64,000 nt of DNA, from NCBI RefSeq assembly GCF_018918125.1, contig NZ_JAHLQA010000019.1, positions 1 through 64,000 of the forward strand, given 5' to 3'. Shown in pieces: positions 17,020 to 25,815 of this stretch. The translations under genes were made by a program, and so were the position numbers. How positions within the stretch are numbered: the stretch's first letter is position 1; each line of letters opens with the position of its first letter. Below the pieces are notes generated by a model. That model was not told where the DNA came from. It made no database searches and was given only the letters and a program-made list of their open reading frames with translations. Origin of the DNA: Blautia sp. MSJ-19. GTDB lineage: Bacteria > Bacillota > Clostridia > Lachnospirales > Lachnospiraceae.

Positions 17020-17047
17020 ATTATAACATAAATTAACAAAAAATCAA
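17020..17047 (-). promoter_or_regulatory. Promoter of the second XRE gene
   Basis: On the minus strand TTGATT (17042-17047) and TATAAT (17020-17025) are separated by 16 bases, upstream of the XRE start at 16943. Confidence 0.6.
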
Positions 17048-17090
17048 TGAAAAAGAGTACAAAAAAGAACCTAAAATGCATGAGATGGTA

Positions 17091-17119
17091 TTGACATTGG
17101 CAGTAGAGGGGGATATAAT
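17091..17119 (+). promoter_or_regulatory. Perfect-consensus sigma-A promoter
   Basis: TTGACA (17091-17096), exactly 17 bases, then TATAAT (17114-17119). It is a full match to the consensus and the strongest promoter in the element. Transcription should start near 17126, 420-430 bases before the excisionase-like gene. Confidence 0.85.
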
Positions 17120-17125
17120 GGCATT

Positions 17126-17391
17126 AAATCAAATAGGTACAAAAATGTATACCTACAAAAATGTGCAACTTTGATTACAGAACCTTGAAAATTAAATGAG
17201 CTGTATAGGTGCCTTTCAGGGCTTAAAGGATAATACAGGGTTCCACCGCTGTACCAGAGAGTAGGATGTGGGAGCCGAAGATACTCCGGCAACGGCTGGT
17301 ATGTTTGAGAAGAAGCTGCCAGTATTCAGAAAGATTTCTGATAGAGGTCAACTTCCCTTAGGATGTCGATAAATGTGCCAGTGGCACATTT
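17126..17391 (+). ncRNA. Candidate structured RNA or leader upstream of the xis-like gene
   Basis: No long ORF fits. Hairpins visible from the start are TAGGTA/TACCTA (17134-17155), a two-part stem TGTAT-CCTTT/AAAGG-ATACA (17202-17237), and AGCCG/CGGCT around a GGAG/CTCC pair (about 17270-17300). The segment ends with a 9-bp stem and 3-base loop (AAATGTGCC/GGCACATTT, 17371-17391) running into TTTT. A 18-codon ORF (ATG 17118-TGA 17174, after GAGGGGG) begins inside the -10 box, so it would only be used by readthrough transcripts. I recognise no known RNA family. It could be an independent small RNA or an attenuated leader of xis-int. Confidence 0.5.
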
Positions 17392-17557
17392 TCGGTAGTA
17401 ACGTTGACACCGCCTATACGAATGGAAGCCAACACGCCGAACAGAATGGAAAATCATTGTAAGCAGTCCAATCAAAAATAAAATGCACTGACAACGGGCA
17501 TAACCGCTGTCTGGGAGGTGATGCAGAAGAATACGGAGGAAAGGAGGTATGTGCATC
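17392..17557 (+). other. Leader between the RNA hairpin and xis-like gene
   Basis: No gene is supported. GGAGG words recur close to the start of the next gene, and a 19-codon ORF (ATG 17521) runs through that gene's ribosome site and overlaps its start in another frame, which could couple translation. No consensus promoter is seen. Confidence 0.4.
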
Positions 17558-17752
17558 ATGAGGAAAACAACAGAATATAATGCGGAGAATCGTCTGACCG
17601 TAGACATTGAAGGCTTAATGGCAATGTTATCCTGCGGAGAAGTAACTGCAAAGAAAATTGCAGACTATGCAGAAGCAAAAGTGATTGTTGGAAGACGTGT
17701 TCTTTATAACGTGGATAAGATAAAAAAATATCTTGATGCAATGGCAGTGTAA
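17558..17752 (+). CDS. Excisionase-like small HTH protein (DUF6462-like)
   Basis: 64 residues. The layout fits the short MerR-like winged helix of element excisionases: IEGLMAMLSCGEVTAKKIADYAEA then VIVGRRVLYNVDKIKKYLDAM. Proteins of this type directly precede integrase genes in Tn916-like elements of Clostridia. They bend the att DNA and direct excision. AAGGAGGT lies nine bases before ATG 17558; the upstream ATG 17549 abuts it. The integrase follows after 226 bases. Confidence 0.7.
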   Translation: MRKTTEYNAENRLTVDIEGLMAMLSCGEVTAKKIADYAEAKVIVGRRVLYNVDKIKKYLDAMAV

Positions 17753-17810
17753 TGAAAGATAAAAGGATAAAATACAACAACTTTCCTTCGGAATGAAAAA
17801 GGGGCAAAAT

Positions 17811-17855
17811 ATTCCTGTAAAAACAGCGGATAAAAAATTAGCATTTTGCAGGAAT
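17811..17855 (+). other. Hairpin between xis-like gene and int
   Basis: ATTCCTGTAAAA pairs with TTTTGCAGGAAT (12 bp with one G.U) around a 21-base loop. There is no T tract after it, so it is not a clear terminator. It could limit integrase expression or be a recombinase-binding site. Confidence 0.45.
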
Positions 17856-17978
17856 TTACCCTTGGAAATCTTAAAATATTATGTTAATCTGTGAGCAGAT
17901 ATCAGACAAAAATGACTGATACGACAGGACAAAAATCATTCCGAATAACAAAGAAATGAAGTGAAAGGAATGATCGAT

Positions 17979-19202
17979 ATGGCAAGAAAAGATAATAAAG
18001 GCAGAAATTTAAAAACAGGTGAATACCAGCGTCCGGATGGACGTTATGAGTATCGTTATAAGGATGAAATTACTGGAAAGCGTAATTCGGTTTATGCAGC
18101 TGATCTGGCGAGTCTGCGGGAAATGGAAAAGAAGATCAATAAGGATATGGATGATCTGCTTATTACCGATGCATCAGTCAAGAAGCTGACCGTAAATACG
18201 TTGTTTGAGCGATACATGGCAACAAAGAATATCAAGGAAAGAACAAAAAAGAATTATATCCGTATGTGGGACTATCGGATACGAAATACTTTGGGAAATA
18301 TTCGTGTTGTGGATTTTAAGACATCTCACGTAAGGACATTCTTTTCAGCATTGTCAGATGAAGGACTGGCACACAGTACGATCAAAGGTCTTTATGGCTT
18401 ATTGAATCCCAGTTTTGAACTGGCAGTGGAAGATGGAATTATCCGTAAGAATCCGGTAACAGGAACACTTGGAGATTATGGGACTCCGGCAAAGGAGAAA
18501 GAAGCTCTGACGCTTGCACAGCAAGAGAAACTTCTGAAGTTCGTAGAGCAAAGCAAAGTGTACAAGCCACATCTTCCAATGATGCAGGTTATGTTTGGAG
18601 CCTGCCTGCGAGTGAGCGAGACAATCGGCTTAACCTGGTCAGATGTGGATATGAAGAACAGGGAAATCCATGTAGGTGGACAGCTTGTATATTATGAAGG
18701 CGATGAGGGATATTGTTTCCATGATTCAGAAACCAAAACGGATGCAGGTATCAGAGATATTCCTATGACGCAGATGGTATATGATGCATTCCGCAAGCAA
18801 AAAGAACTGAATCTGATGCTTGGGTTACAGAGCAAGGTGGAGATCGGTGGACGTAGTGGATTCATCTTCAATACAAAGCATGGACGTCCGATCATGCCAG
18901 CAGGAGTAAACAGTTTTCTGAAAAATATTGTCAATGCTTACAATAAGAAAGAAACCACACTGGCAGAAAAAGAGAACAGAGAACCGGAGCTGATGCCTCA
19001 TATTTCTTCGCATATCCTCCGGCATACAGGATGTACCAGACTGGGTGAGAACAATGTTAATCCAAAGGTTATGCAGTATGTGATGGGCCATTCAGATGCA
19101 CAGATTACCATGAATGTCTATAATCATATTGCAGAGAAGTCTCATGTGGAGAACGAGATGTCCAAAATGAACCTGCCAGAAACGGTACCTGCTGTGGTAT
19201 GA
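17979..19202 (+). CDS. int: Tn916-type tyrosine integrase
   Basis: 407 residues. An N-terminal AP2-like arm-binding domain (~1-60: TGEYQRPDGRYEYRYKDEITGKRNSVYA) is followed by a SAM-like core-binding domain (~70-165) and the catalytic domain (~180-395). The catalytic signature is Arg in GACLRVSETIGL, HILRHTGCTR with the His and second Arg, the downstream His in GHSD, and the nucleophile Tyr in MNVYNH. It catalyses site-specific integration and excision. I chose ATG 17979 (MARKDNKGRN) eight bases after AAAGGAA; the upstream GTG 17961 would absorb that site. The gene ends 160 bases before the right att repeat. Confidence 0.93.
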   Translation: MARKDNKGRNLKTGEYQRPDGRYEYRYKDEITGKRNSVYAADLASLREMEKKINKDMDDLLITDASVKKLTVNTLFERYMATKNIKERTKKNYIRMWDYRIRNTLGNIRVVDFKTSHVRTFFSALSDEGLAHSTIKGLYGLLNPSFELAVEDGIIRKNPVTGTLGDYGTPAKEKEALTLAQQEKLLKFVEQSKVYKPHLPMMQVMFGACLRVSETIGLTWSDVDMKNREIHVGGQLVYYEGDEGYCFHDSETKTDAGIRDIPMTQMVYDAFRKQKELNLMLGLQSKVEIGGRSGFIFNTKHGRPIMPAGVNSFLKNIVNAYNKKETTLAEKENREPELMPHISSHILRHTGCTRLGENNVNPKVMQYVMGHSDAQITMNVYNHIAEKSHVENEMSKMNLPETVPAVV

Positions 19203-19210
19203 ACCATAAG

Positions 19211-19284
19211 TCGTTGTCGTAAAATGTGGTAAGAAAATCAGGAGAATATATTTTTCCAAAGATTTGTCGTAAAAATGTGGTCAA
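19211..19284 (+). repeat. Candidate integrase arm sites, right end
   Basis: TGTCGTAAAATGTGGT (from 19215) and TGTCGTAAAAATGTGGT (from 19265) are 50 bp direct repeats between int and attR. They share TGTCGTAAA with two sites inside the left end. Confidence 0.6.
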
Positions 19285-19364
19285 ATCAAGAAAATCGAGT
19301 GCGAAAGCAAGTGAAAAACCTCTGTGAAGCCCATAAAATCAAGGATTCACAAATTCTTCACAAA

Positions 19365-19386
19365 AAATTAGCACTCACCTCTTGAC
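19365..19386 (+). repeat. attR core repeat
   Basis: Twenty of 21 bases match the left-end copy at 2339. The repeat overlaps the clpB operator half-site and the first bases of its -35 box. Confidence 0.8.
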
Positions 19387-19394
19387 TTGGCTAA
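19368..19394 (+). promoter_or_regulatory. Degenerate CIRCE (HrcA operator) of clpB
   Basis: TTAGCACTC, nine bases, then CTTGGCTAA. The left half is a perfect CIRCE half-site and the right half keeps GCTAA. Spacing equals the canonical CIRCE. It overlaps the -35 box of the clpB promoter, where HrcA would block RNA polymerase. Binding strength is uncertain because of four changes in the right half. Confidence 0.65.
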
Positions 19395-19410
19395 CGACAC
19401 GTGTTATATT
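19382..19410 (+). promoter_or_regulatory. clpB promoter
   Basis: TTGACT (19382-19387), 17 bases, TATATT (19405-19410). It is a near-consensus sigma-A promoter 80 bases before the clpB start. The mobile element ends right at its -35 box. Confidence 0.8.
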
Positions 19411-19490
19411 ACCAGTATAACAAAGATAACCCAAAGGGTACGGAAAGAAATTTCGGTATCCTTTTCCTACGATATAGAGGAGGAAAGCCT

Positions 19491-22073
19491 ATGAATATCA
19501 GTAAATTTACACAGAAATCCATTCAGGCTGTTCAGGACCTTGAAAAAGTTGCTTATGAGTATGGCAACCAGGAAGTAGAGCAGGAGCATCTTCTGTATGC
19601 GCTGCTGACACAGGAAGACAGCCTGATTCTCAAGCTGATTGAGAAGATGGAAATCAATAAAGATTATTTTATCAACGTAGTAAAGAAAGCTCTGGATGCG
19701 AAGGTTAAGGTATCTGGCGGTGATCTGAGATTTGGTCAGTATCTGAACAAGTCGCTTGTAAATGCGGAGAACGAAGCAAAGGCAATGGGAGATGAATATG
19801 TTTCCGTTGAGCATCTGTTCCTGTCCCTGCTGACACAGCCGAGCCCGAGCATGAAGAAGATCTTCAATGAATTCGGTATTACCAGAGAAAGATTTCTCCA
19901 GGCACTTTCTACCGTGAGAGGCAACCAGAGAGTTGTCAGCGACAACCCGGAGGCAACTTACGATACCCTGAATAAATACGGTGAGGATCTTGTCGAGAAG
20001 GCAAGAAATCAGAAACTTGATCCGGTCATCGGACGTGATGCAGAGATCCGCAACATTGTCCGCATCCTTTCCCGTAAGACAAAGAACAACCCGGTACTGA
20101 TCGGTGAGCCTGGTGTTGGTAAGACAGCAGCAATCGAAGGTCTGGCACAGCGAATCGTCGCAGGCGATGTCCCGGAAGGTCTGAAGGACAAGAAGATTTT
20201 TGCCCTGGATATGGGTGCTCTGGTTGCAGGCGCGAAGTACCGTGGTGAATTCGAGGAACGTCTCAAAGCCGTTCTCGAAGAAGTGAAGAAGAGCGAGGGT
20301 GAGATCATCCTCTTCATAGATGAGCTTCATCTGATCGTCGGAGCCGGTAAGACAGACGGTGCGATGGACGCAGGTAACATGCTGAAACCTATGCTTGCCA
20401 GAGGTGAGCTGCACTGTATCGGTGCAACTACACTGGATGAGTATCGTCAGTACATCGAAAAAGATGCTGCACTGGCACGTCGTTTCCAGCCAGTCATGGT
20501 AGATGAGCCAACGGTAGAAGATACCATTTCCATCCTTCGTGGACTGAAAGAAAGATACGAAGTTTTCCATGGCGTTAAGATTACAGACAGTGCCCTGGTA
20601 GCCGCAGCAACCCTTTCACACAGATACATCACAGACAGATTCCTGCCTGATAAAGCCATCGACCTGGTCGATGAAGCCTGTGCCCTGATCAAGACCGAAC
20701 TGGATTCCATGCCGACTGAGCTGGATGAGCAGAGACGTAAGATTATGCAGATGGAGATCGAGGAATCTGCCCTTAAGAAAGAAACAGACAATCTGAGCAA
20801 GGAACGTCTTGCAGAACTGCAGAAAGAACTTGCAGAGATGCGTGACACCTTCAATACTCAGAAAGCCCAGTGGGATAATGAGAAACATTCCGTAGAGAAG
20901 CTCCAGAAATTACGTGAGCAGATCGAGGATATCAATAAACAGATCCAGAAAGCGAAACAGAACTACGATCTGGAAAAGGCTGCAGAACTGCAGTATGGTG
21001 AACTTCCGAAACTCCAGCAGCAGCTTGAGATTGAAGAAAAACAGGTCAAAGAAAGTGATCGCAGTCTGGTACATGAAGCTGTTACAGATGATGAGATCGC
21101 AAGGATCATCTCCCGCTGGACCGGTATTCCGGTAACAAAACTGACCGAAGGAGAGAGAACCAAACTTCTCGGACTGGAAGATGAACTTCACAAACGTGTG
21201 ATCGGACAGGATGAAGGGGTTCGCCTTGTTACAGATGCAATCCTTCGTTCCAAAGCAGGAATCAAAGACCCGTCCAAACCGATCGGTTCCTTCCTGTTCC
21301 TTGGACCTACCGGTGTTGGTAAGACAGAACTTGCCAAGACTCTGGCAGCGACTCTGTTTGATGACGAGCAGAATATGGTGCGAATTGATATGAGTGAGTA
21401 CATGGAGAAATATTCTGTATCCCGTCTGATCGGAGCGCCTCCGGGATATGTTGGATATGAAGAGGGCGGTCAGCTTACAGAAGCTGTTCGTCGTAAACCA
21501 TACAGCGTAGTACTGTTTGATGAGATTGAGAAAGCACATCCGGATGTATTCAATGTACTTCTGCAGGTTCTGGACGATGGTCGTATCACCGACTCTCAGG
21601 GCAGAACGGTAGACTTCAAGAATACCATCCTGATCATGACTTCCAATATCGGTTCTCCGTATCTTCTCGATGGAATCGACGAGAACGGAGACATCAAACC
21701 GGATGCACAGGAACTGGTCATGAATGACCTGCGTGGACATTTCCGTCCAGAGTTCCTGAACCGTCTGGATGAAATTATCATGTTCAAACCATTGACAAAA
21801 GACAACATTGGCGGCATAGTAGACCTTATGGTGCGCGAACTCAGTGACCGTCTGGCAGACCAGGAACTTTCTCTGGAACTGACTGATGCAGCAAGAACTC
21901 AGGTAATCGAGAACGGCTACGACCCGGTATACGGTGCACGTCCGCTGAAACGTTATCTGCAGAACTATGTAGAGACACTTGCAGCCAAGAAGATCCTTTC
22001 CGGCGACGTTCATCAGGGAGACACTCTTGTGCTCGATGTCAGAGACGGTGAGTTTGTGATCAATACGAAATAA
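19491..22073 (+). CDS. clpB: ClpB disaggregase chaperone
   Basis: 860 residues, the usual length. It has an N-terminal Clp repeat domain (1-145) and a first AAA+ module with Walker A GEPGVGKT (K211) and FIDELH. A coiled-coil middle domain lies at ~400-525. The second AAA+ module has GPTGVGKT (K611) and Walker [17 protein letters not shown], and a C-terminal D2-small domain follows. It is a hexameric ATPase that pulls proteins out of aggregates with DnaK. ATG 19491 follows AGAGGAGG; in-frame codons back to 19401 lie in the promoter/leader. A CIRCE-like operator suggests HrcA control. Confidence 0.97.
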   Translation: MNISKFTQKSIQAVQDLEKVAYEYGNQEVEQEHLLYALLTQEDSLILKLIEKMEINKDYFINVVKKALDAKVKVSGGDLRFGQYLNKSLVNAENEAKAMGDEYVSVEHLFLSLLTQPSPSMKKIFNEFGITRERFLQALSTVRGNQRVVSDNPEATYDTLNKYGEDLVEKARNQKLDPVIGRDAEIRNIVRILSRKTKNNPVLIGEPGVGKTAAIEGLAQRIVAGDVPEGLKDKKIFALDMGALVAGAKYRGEFEERLKAVLEEVKKSEGEIILFIDELHLIVGAGKTDGAMDAGNMLKPMLARGELHCIGATTLDEYRQYIEKDAALARRFQPVMVDEPTVEDTISILRGLKERYEVFHGVKITDSALVAAATLSHRYITDRFLPDKAIDLVDEACALIKTELDSMPTELDEQRRKIMQMEIEESALKKETDNLSKERLAELQKELAEMRDTFNTQKAQWDNEKHSVEKLQKLREQIEDINKQIQKAKQNYDLEKAAELQYGELPKLQQQLEIEEKQVKESDRSLVHEAVTDDEIARIISRWTGIPVTKLTEGERTKLLGLEDELHKRVIGQDEGVRLVTDAILRSKAGIKDPSKPIGSFLFLGPTGVGKTELAKTLAATLFDDEQNMVRIDMSEYMEKYSVSRLIGAPPGYVGYEEGGQLTEAVRRKPYSVVLFDEIEKAHPDVFNVLLQVLDDGRITDSQGRTVDFKNTILIMTSNIGSPYLLDGIDENGDIKPDAQELVMNDLRGHFRPEFLNRLDEIIMFKPLTKDNIGGIVDLMVRELSDRLADQELSLELTDAARTQVIENGYDPVYGARPLKRYLQNYVETLAAKKILSGDVHQGDTLVLDVRDGEFVINTK

Positions 22074-22123
22074 TCTGTTGCTGTGTAAAGTATTCAGCGG
22101 CAGAATACCACAGGAGGTAAATT

Positions 22124-22297
22124 ATGATACCAAAAGATCCGGTGATGCTGTTGAGCTACGTCAACACACAGCTCAGAGATTTTTATTCTTCTCTGGATGC
22201 TTTTTGCGAAGACAAAGATGTGTCCAGGGAAGAACTGGTGGAAAAACTCGCGTCGATTGATTACGAATACGATGCGGAGAAAAATCAGTTTTTATAA
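22124..22297 (+). CDS. DUF4250-type small protein
   Basis: 57 residues, after AGGAGG. The sequence opens MIPKDPVMLLSYVNTQLRD and ends IDYEYDAEKNQFL, matching the short conserved proteins annotated as DUF4250 in Clostridia. The middle LEEL-type helix pair suggests a compact helical fold. Its function is unknown. It follows clpB by 50 bases and may be co-transcribed. Confidence 0.8.
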   Translation: MIPKDPVMLLSYVNTQLRDFYSSLDAFCEDKDVSREELVEKLASIDYEYDAEKNQFL

Positions 22298-22736
22298 AGG
22301 ATTCCCGGCGATGATGGGAGAGTAAAAGAAGACTTAGACTGGAGATTTTCGATGAAAGATTCTCTGTGTCTGTCTCAATTCAAAACTTCTAAGGTGTCAA
22401 GGCATACAGAACTTTGCTAAAAACGATACAGAAAAGAGCTGAACTCGCATCAAAGATGCTCAGACAGCAGCATTTTCTGTATCAACGCAAAAACCTGTAT
22501 ACCAGAAACCTTCACGAAGTTTTTCAGGCGAGCCAGAGGCAGAGAATCTTCCCGAAAATCATCGGCCACGGGTCTTCTTTTTTTATACTTCCATTTATCC
22601 CCGTACTTTATAGCGGGTAGTGTGGTGAATGGGGAAGAACCCGGCCGGAGGTCAGCGTAGCCCGATACCTCGCGGTGCCTGATAGATGATTAGCCCAGCG
22701 CGAAGCGCGGTCCGGGGAGTGGCAGCCCACCGTGAA
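22298..22736 (+). other. Intergenic region, no gene recognised
   Basis: No supportable gene. A T-rich stretch (CTTCTTTTTTTATAC, about 22575) after a weak CCCG/CGGG hairpin could terminate the clpB transcript. From ~22620 the DNA turns GC-rich, with a small GCGC/GCGC hairpin near 22700, and leads into the foldback element. Confidence 0.4.
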
Positions 22737-23000
22737 GCTAATAAATTAGAGCAAGAGAATAGCTCTGGGTATAAACAGTCCCGTTCAGGAAACCTCTGGA
22801 GGAATTTATGGTAACACTTAGGTTCTCTACAGTCTGCGTTATGGAGAAAAAGTGCATTGTTTGAGCCGTGAGGCGAGTTATGCACTTTTTCTTCATGTAT
22901 TTAGCAGAATGGAAAGAACCATAGTGTTTCCAAATTCCGAAGCTGTTTTCGAACGGGACTGTTTATATACCAGAGCATTACTTTTCTTATATTTATTAGC
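22737..23000. repeat. 264-base foldback (imperfect palindrome) element
   Basis: The two halves pair along almost their whole length: GCTAATAAAT/ATTTATTAGC at the tips, CTCTGG/CCAGAG, TATAAACAGTCCCGTTC/GAACGGGACTGTTTATA, GGAATTT/AAATTCC, AACACT/AGTGTT, GGTTCT/AGAACC, and AAAAAGTGCAT/ATGCACTTTTT next to a ~22-base loop containing GCC-GTGA-GGC. No ORF fits. It could be a MITE-like non-autonomous repeat or a very long RNA hairpin. I recognise no known family. Confidence 0.7.
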
Positions 23001-23059
23001 CTGCCAAATCATTTATTAGCTACAAAATCTAAAAATTCTGTGAAATCTTCAAAAACCAG

Positions 23060-23128
23060 TTGCTTTTTTTGTGCAAATCCATATAATAAACAATTAGCCG
23101 ACTAATTAATAGCCGCCTAATCAATTGA
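23060..23128 (+). promoter_or_regulatory. MarR promoter with overlapping operator
   Basis: TTGCTT (23060-23065), 16 bases, TATAAT (23082-23087). Just downstream, ATTAGCCGACTAAT (23093-23106) is a palindrome followed by the related half TAGCCGCCTAAT, all within an outer CAATTAG...CTAATCAATTG symmetry. The position just after the -10 box fits autorepression by the MarR protein. Confidence 0.65.
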
Positions 23129-23152
23129 AAATATTTTTACGGAGGTGAAGAG

Positions 23153-23656
23153 GTGTTTATAGACGAAGAACCAGGGTTTTGCCAGGAACACAGCCAGAGC
23201 TTTCTGTCAATGTTCATGCGGATCGACCGCCGGTTTATGGGCAAATGCTTTGGTCAGATGCAGGAAGTAGGGATTTATCCGGGACAGATTCCGGTGCTGG
23301 GACTTCTGGCACACAGGGACGGACTGAGCCAGCGGGAGATCGCAGAGCATTTGCGGATCAAGCCGCCGACCGTCAACGTGACCGTCCAGCGACTGGAAAA
23401 GGCAGGATTTCTCTACAGAGAAGCAGATGAAAAAGATCAGCGTATCTCCAGGATCTACCTGACAGAGAAAGGCAAACAGGCGAAGGAAAATGGCATGAAG
23501 AAAGTGAAAGAGAATGAAAAGATCCTCCTCAGCGGTCTCAGTGATGCAGAACTTTGCCTTTTGAGAAGAATGTTGGAGCAGATCACGGAGAATATTGATA
23601 AGATACCGGGCAGCTCCGGAAAAAATGACACAAAGAAAGCGAGGCAGCAAAAGTGA
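23153..23656 (+). CDS. MarR-family regulator of an ABC exporter operon
   Basis: 167 residues with a GTG start six bases after GGAGGT. The winged helix is clear: GLLAHRDGLSQREIAEHLRIKPPTVNVTVQRLEKAGFLYREADEKDQRISRIYLTEKG, with the Asp/Arg wing. Long N- and C-terminal helices would form the dimer. It is the first gene of a MarR-ABC-ABC operon, overlapping the next start by four bases, a common arrangement for drug or metabolite efflux. It probably represses its own promoter until a ligand binds. Confidence 0.88.
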   Translation: MFIDEEPGFCQEHSQSFLSMFMRIDRRFMGKCFGQMQEVGIYPGQIPVLGLLAHRDGLSQREIAEHLRIKPPTVNVTVQRLEKAGFLYREADEKDQRISRIYLTEKGKQAKENGMKKVKENEKILLSGLSDAELCLLRRMLEQITENIDKIPGSSGKNDTKKARQQK

Positions 23657-25815
23657 TCAAACTGATGAAGTATCTGAAAAAATCAGCAGGCTATGTAGTT
23701 CTGATCATAGCACTTCTGTTTCTGCAGGCATACTGCGATCTGTCTTTGCCGGACTACACATCCAAGATCGTGAATGTGGGTATTCAGCAGAGTGGTATCG
23801 AAGATAATGTGCCTGAAAAGATCAGACAGACTTCCATGGACAGCTTACAACTGTTTATGGACGATGACGACAAGGAAACCGTAGATTCTTTTTATGAAGA
23901 AGATGGAGATGATCTCGTACTCAAAGAAGATATAACAAGTGACGAACGAGACGAACTGAACAGCATCTTCGGCAAGCCGATGATGATCGCAGCAAGCTTT
24001 TCATCCGGAAGCGATGAAGTTACAGCCATGCTCTCCCAGATGGGCGTTCCGGAGGGAACCGACCCGATGCAGGCGATCGCCATGATGCCAGAGGAAGCAC
24101 TTGACGCGATGACTGAGCAGATCAGCGAGAAGATCGACAGCATGCAGGATTCCATCATCACCCAGGCAGGCGTTGCTTATGTAAAGAGTGAATACGAGGC
24201 GATGGGCGAGGATGTCGATGCGATCCAGATGCATTACATCAAGATCGCAGGTGTCAAGATGCTTGGCATGGCACTGGTAACGATGCTCTGTGCGATCTGT
24301 GTGGTATTTCTTTCTTCCAGAGTGGCAGCAGCACTTGGACATGACCTGAGAAATGCCGTGTACCGCAAGGTTATCACCTTCTCAAGCCGTGAATACCATA
24401 AGTTTTCCACAGCATCCCTGATCACCCGCTGTACGAACGATATCCAGCAGGTGCAGCAGGTAATGGCAATGCTTTTCCGTATTGTTCTTTATGCCCCGAT
24501 CCTTGGTATCGGAGGTGTGATCCGTGTACTTAAGACCGATTCTTCCATGACCTGGATCCTTGGTCTGGCAGTCGGACTGATCCTGGTAGTTATTATCGTT
24601 CTATTCCAGGTGGCAATGCCGAAATTTACCGCATTACAGACACTGGTCGACAAGTTGAATCTGGTAACACGTGAGATTCTTACCGGTATCCCGGTCATCC
24701 GTGCATTCAGCCGTGAGGAACACGAAGAAGAACGTTTCGAAGAAGCAAACGAGCGACTGACAAAGACCAACCTGTTTGTCAACAGATGTATGACCTTCAT
24801 GATGCCGACCATGATGCTGATCATGAACGGTGTTTCCGTACTGATCATTTACAGCGGTTCCTATGCCGTTGATAACGGAACCATGCAGGTAGGTAACGTT
24901 ATGGCATTCATCCAGTACGCGATGCAGATCATCATGTCCTTCCTGATGATCACAGCCATGTCCATCATGCTCCCGAGAGCAAACGTGGCAGCACTCCGTA
25001 TCAACGATGTCCTCAAGACAAAAGTAAGCGTCACAGATCCGGAAAATCCGGTTCAGCCAGCCGAAAATGTCAAAGGAACGGTTGAATTCGACCATGTAAG
25101 TTTTGCTTATCCGGAAGCAGGAGAAAATGTCCTGACGGACATTTCCTTCAAGGCGGAGAAGGGTGAGACGATCGCCATCATCGGAAGTACCGGAAGTGGC
25201 AAGAGTACTCTTGTAAACCTGATTCCTCGTTTTTACGATGTGACAGAAGGTAAAGTTCTGGTGGACGGTATCGATGTCCGTGATATGACACAGAAAGAAG
25301 TAAGAGCCAGACTTGGATATGTGCCGCAGAAGGGAGTTCTTTTCTCTGGTACGATCGATTCCAACATCCGTTACGGTAAGACGGATATTTCAGAAGCAGA
25401 AGTAAAAGAAGCAGCAGAAGTTGCCCAGGCAACGGAGTTTATTGAGACAAAACCGGAGAAATACACATCCCCGATCGCACAGGGAGGAACCAACGTATCC
25501 GGTGGACAGAAACAGAGACTTTCGATCGCGAGAGCGATTGCCAAGAAACCGGAGATCTTTATTTTTGACGACAGCTTTTCCGCACTGGACTTCAAGACTG
25601 ACAGTACACTGCGTAAAGCACTCAAAGCACATACAAAAGATGCGACAACGATCATTGTTGCACAGCGTATCAGTACGATCCTGAATGCAGACAAGATCAT
25701 TGTCCTGGATGATGGACATATGGCTGGTATCGGTTCTCACAAAGAGCTGATGAAGAACTGTGAGGTTTACCGCCAGATCGCAATGAGTCAGCTGTCAGAG
25801 GAGGAATTGGCATGA
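23653..25815 (+). CDS. Heterodimeric ABC exporter subunit, degenerate Walker B
   Basis: 720 residues. Transmembrane helix 1 is at ~12-30, then a ~150-residue acidic insert before helix 2 (~195), longer than in typical exporters and predicted outside the membrane. Helices 3-6 lie up to ~450. The nucleotide-binding domain (~475-715) has Walker A GSTGSGKST, signature VSGGQKQR and Walker B IFIFDDSFSALD, where the catalytic Glu is Ser. A degenerate site is expected in one subunit of heterodimeric exporters. It starts at GTG 23653 or ATG 23665 and overlaps marR. The substrate is unknown. Confidence 0.88.
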   Translation: MIKLMKYLKKSAGYVVLIIALLFLQAYCDLSLPDYTSKIVNVGIQQSGIEDNVPEKIRQTSMDSLQLFMDDDDKETVDSFYEEDGDDLVLKEDITSDERDELNSIFGKPMMIAASFSSGSDEVTAMLSQMGVPEGTDPMQAIAMMPEEALDAMTEQISEKIDSMQDSIITQAGVAYVKSEYEAMGEDVDAIQMHYIKIAGVKMLGMALVTMLCAICVVFLSSRVAAALGHDLRNAVYRKVITFSSREYHKFSTASLITRCTNDIQQVQQVMAMLFRIVLYAPILGIGGVIRVLKTDSSMTWILGLAVGLILVVIIVLFQVAMPKFTALQTLVDKLNLVTREILTGIPVIRAFSREEHEEERFEEANERLTKTNLFVNRCMTFMMPTMMLIMNGVSVLIIYSGSYAVDNGTMQVGNVMAFIQYAMQIIMSFLMITAMSIMLPRANVAALRINDVLKTKVSVTDPENPVQPAENVKGTVEFDHVSFAYPEAGENVLTDISFKAEKGETIAIIGSTGSGKSTLVNLIPRFYDVTEGKVLVDGIDVRDMTQKEVRARLGYVPQKGVLFSGTIDSNIRYGKTDISEAEVKEAAEVAQATEFIETKPEKYTSPIAQGGTNVSGGQKQRLSIARAIAKKPEIFIFDDSFSALDFKTDSTLRKALKAHTKDATTIIVAQRISTILNADKIIVLDDGHMAGIGSHKELMKNCEVYRQIAMSQLSEEELA

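Larger units (their letters stand above)
2339..19385. mobile_element. Integrative mobilizable element with K+ uptake cargo
   Basis: Direct repeats of 20-21 bp at 2339-2360 and 19365-19386 bound a block holding the usual mobile-element genes: TnpV, primase/helicase, ParM/ParR, XRE repressor, MobC, relaxase, an excisionase-like protein and a tyrosine integrase that reads toward the right end. The sequence shows no VirD4-type coupling ATPase, VirB4 or other type IV secretion gene, so it fits an IME rather than a self-transmissible ICE. The cargo is a TrkH/TrkA/KdpD-like/KdpE cassette. The right end lies in the clpB promoter. Exact ends are inferred from the repeat; an empty-site comparison would settle them. 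Confidence 0.85.

Noticed and set aside
17126-17557. Group II intron or known riboswitch upstream of the xis-like gene
   Set aside because: No reverse transcriptase, no GUGYG start or domain V motif, and no riboswitch core is recognised.
2339-19385. Prophage or self-transmissible ICE
   Set aside because: No phage structural or lysis genes and no type IV secretion or coupling ATPase are seen; mobilization genes only.
22652-22885. 77-codon minus ORF ending at GC-rich DNA
   Set aside because: It lies within the foldback element, has no ribosome site and no recognisable protein features.
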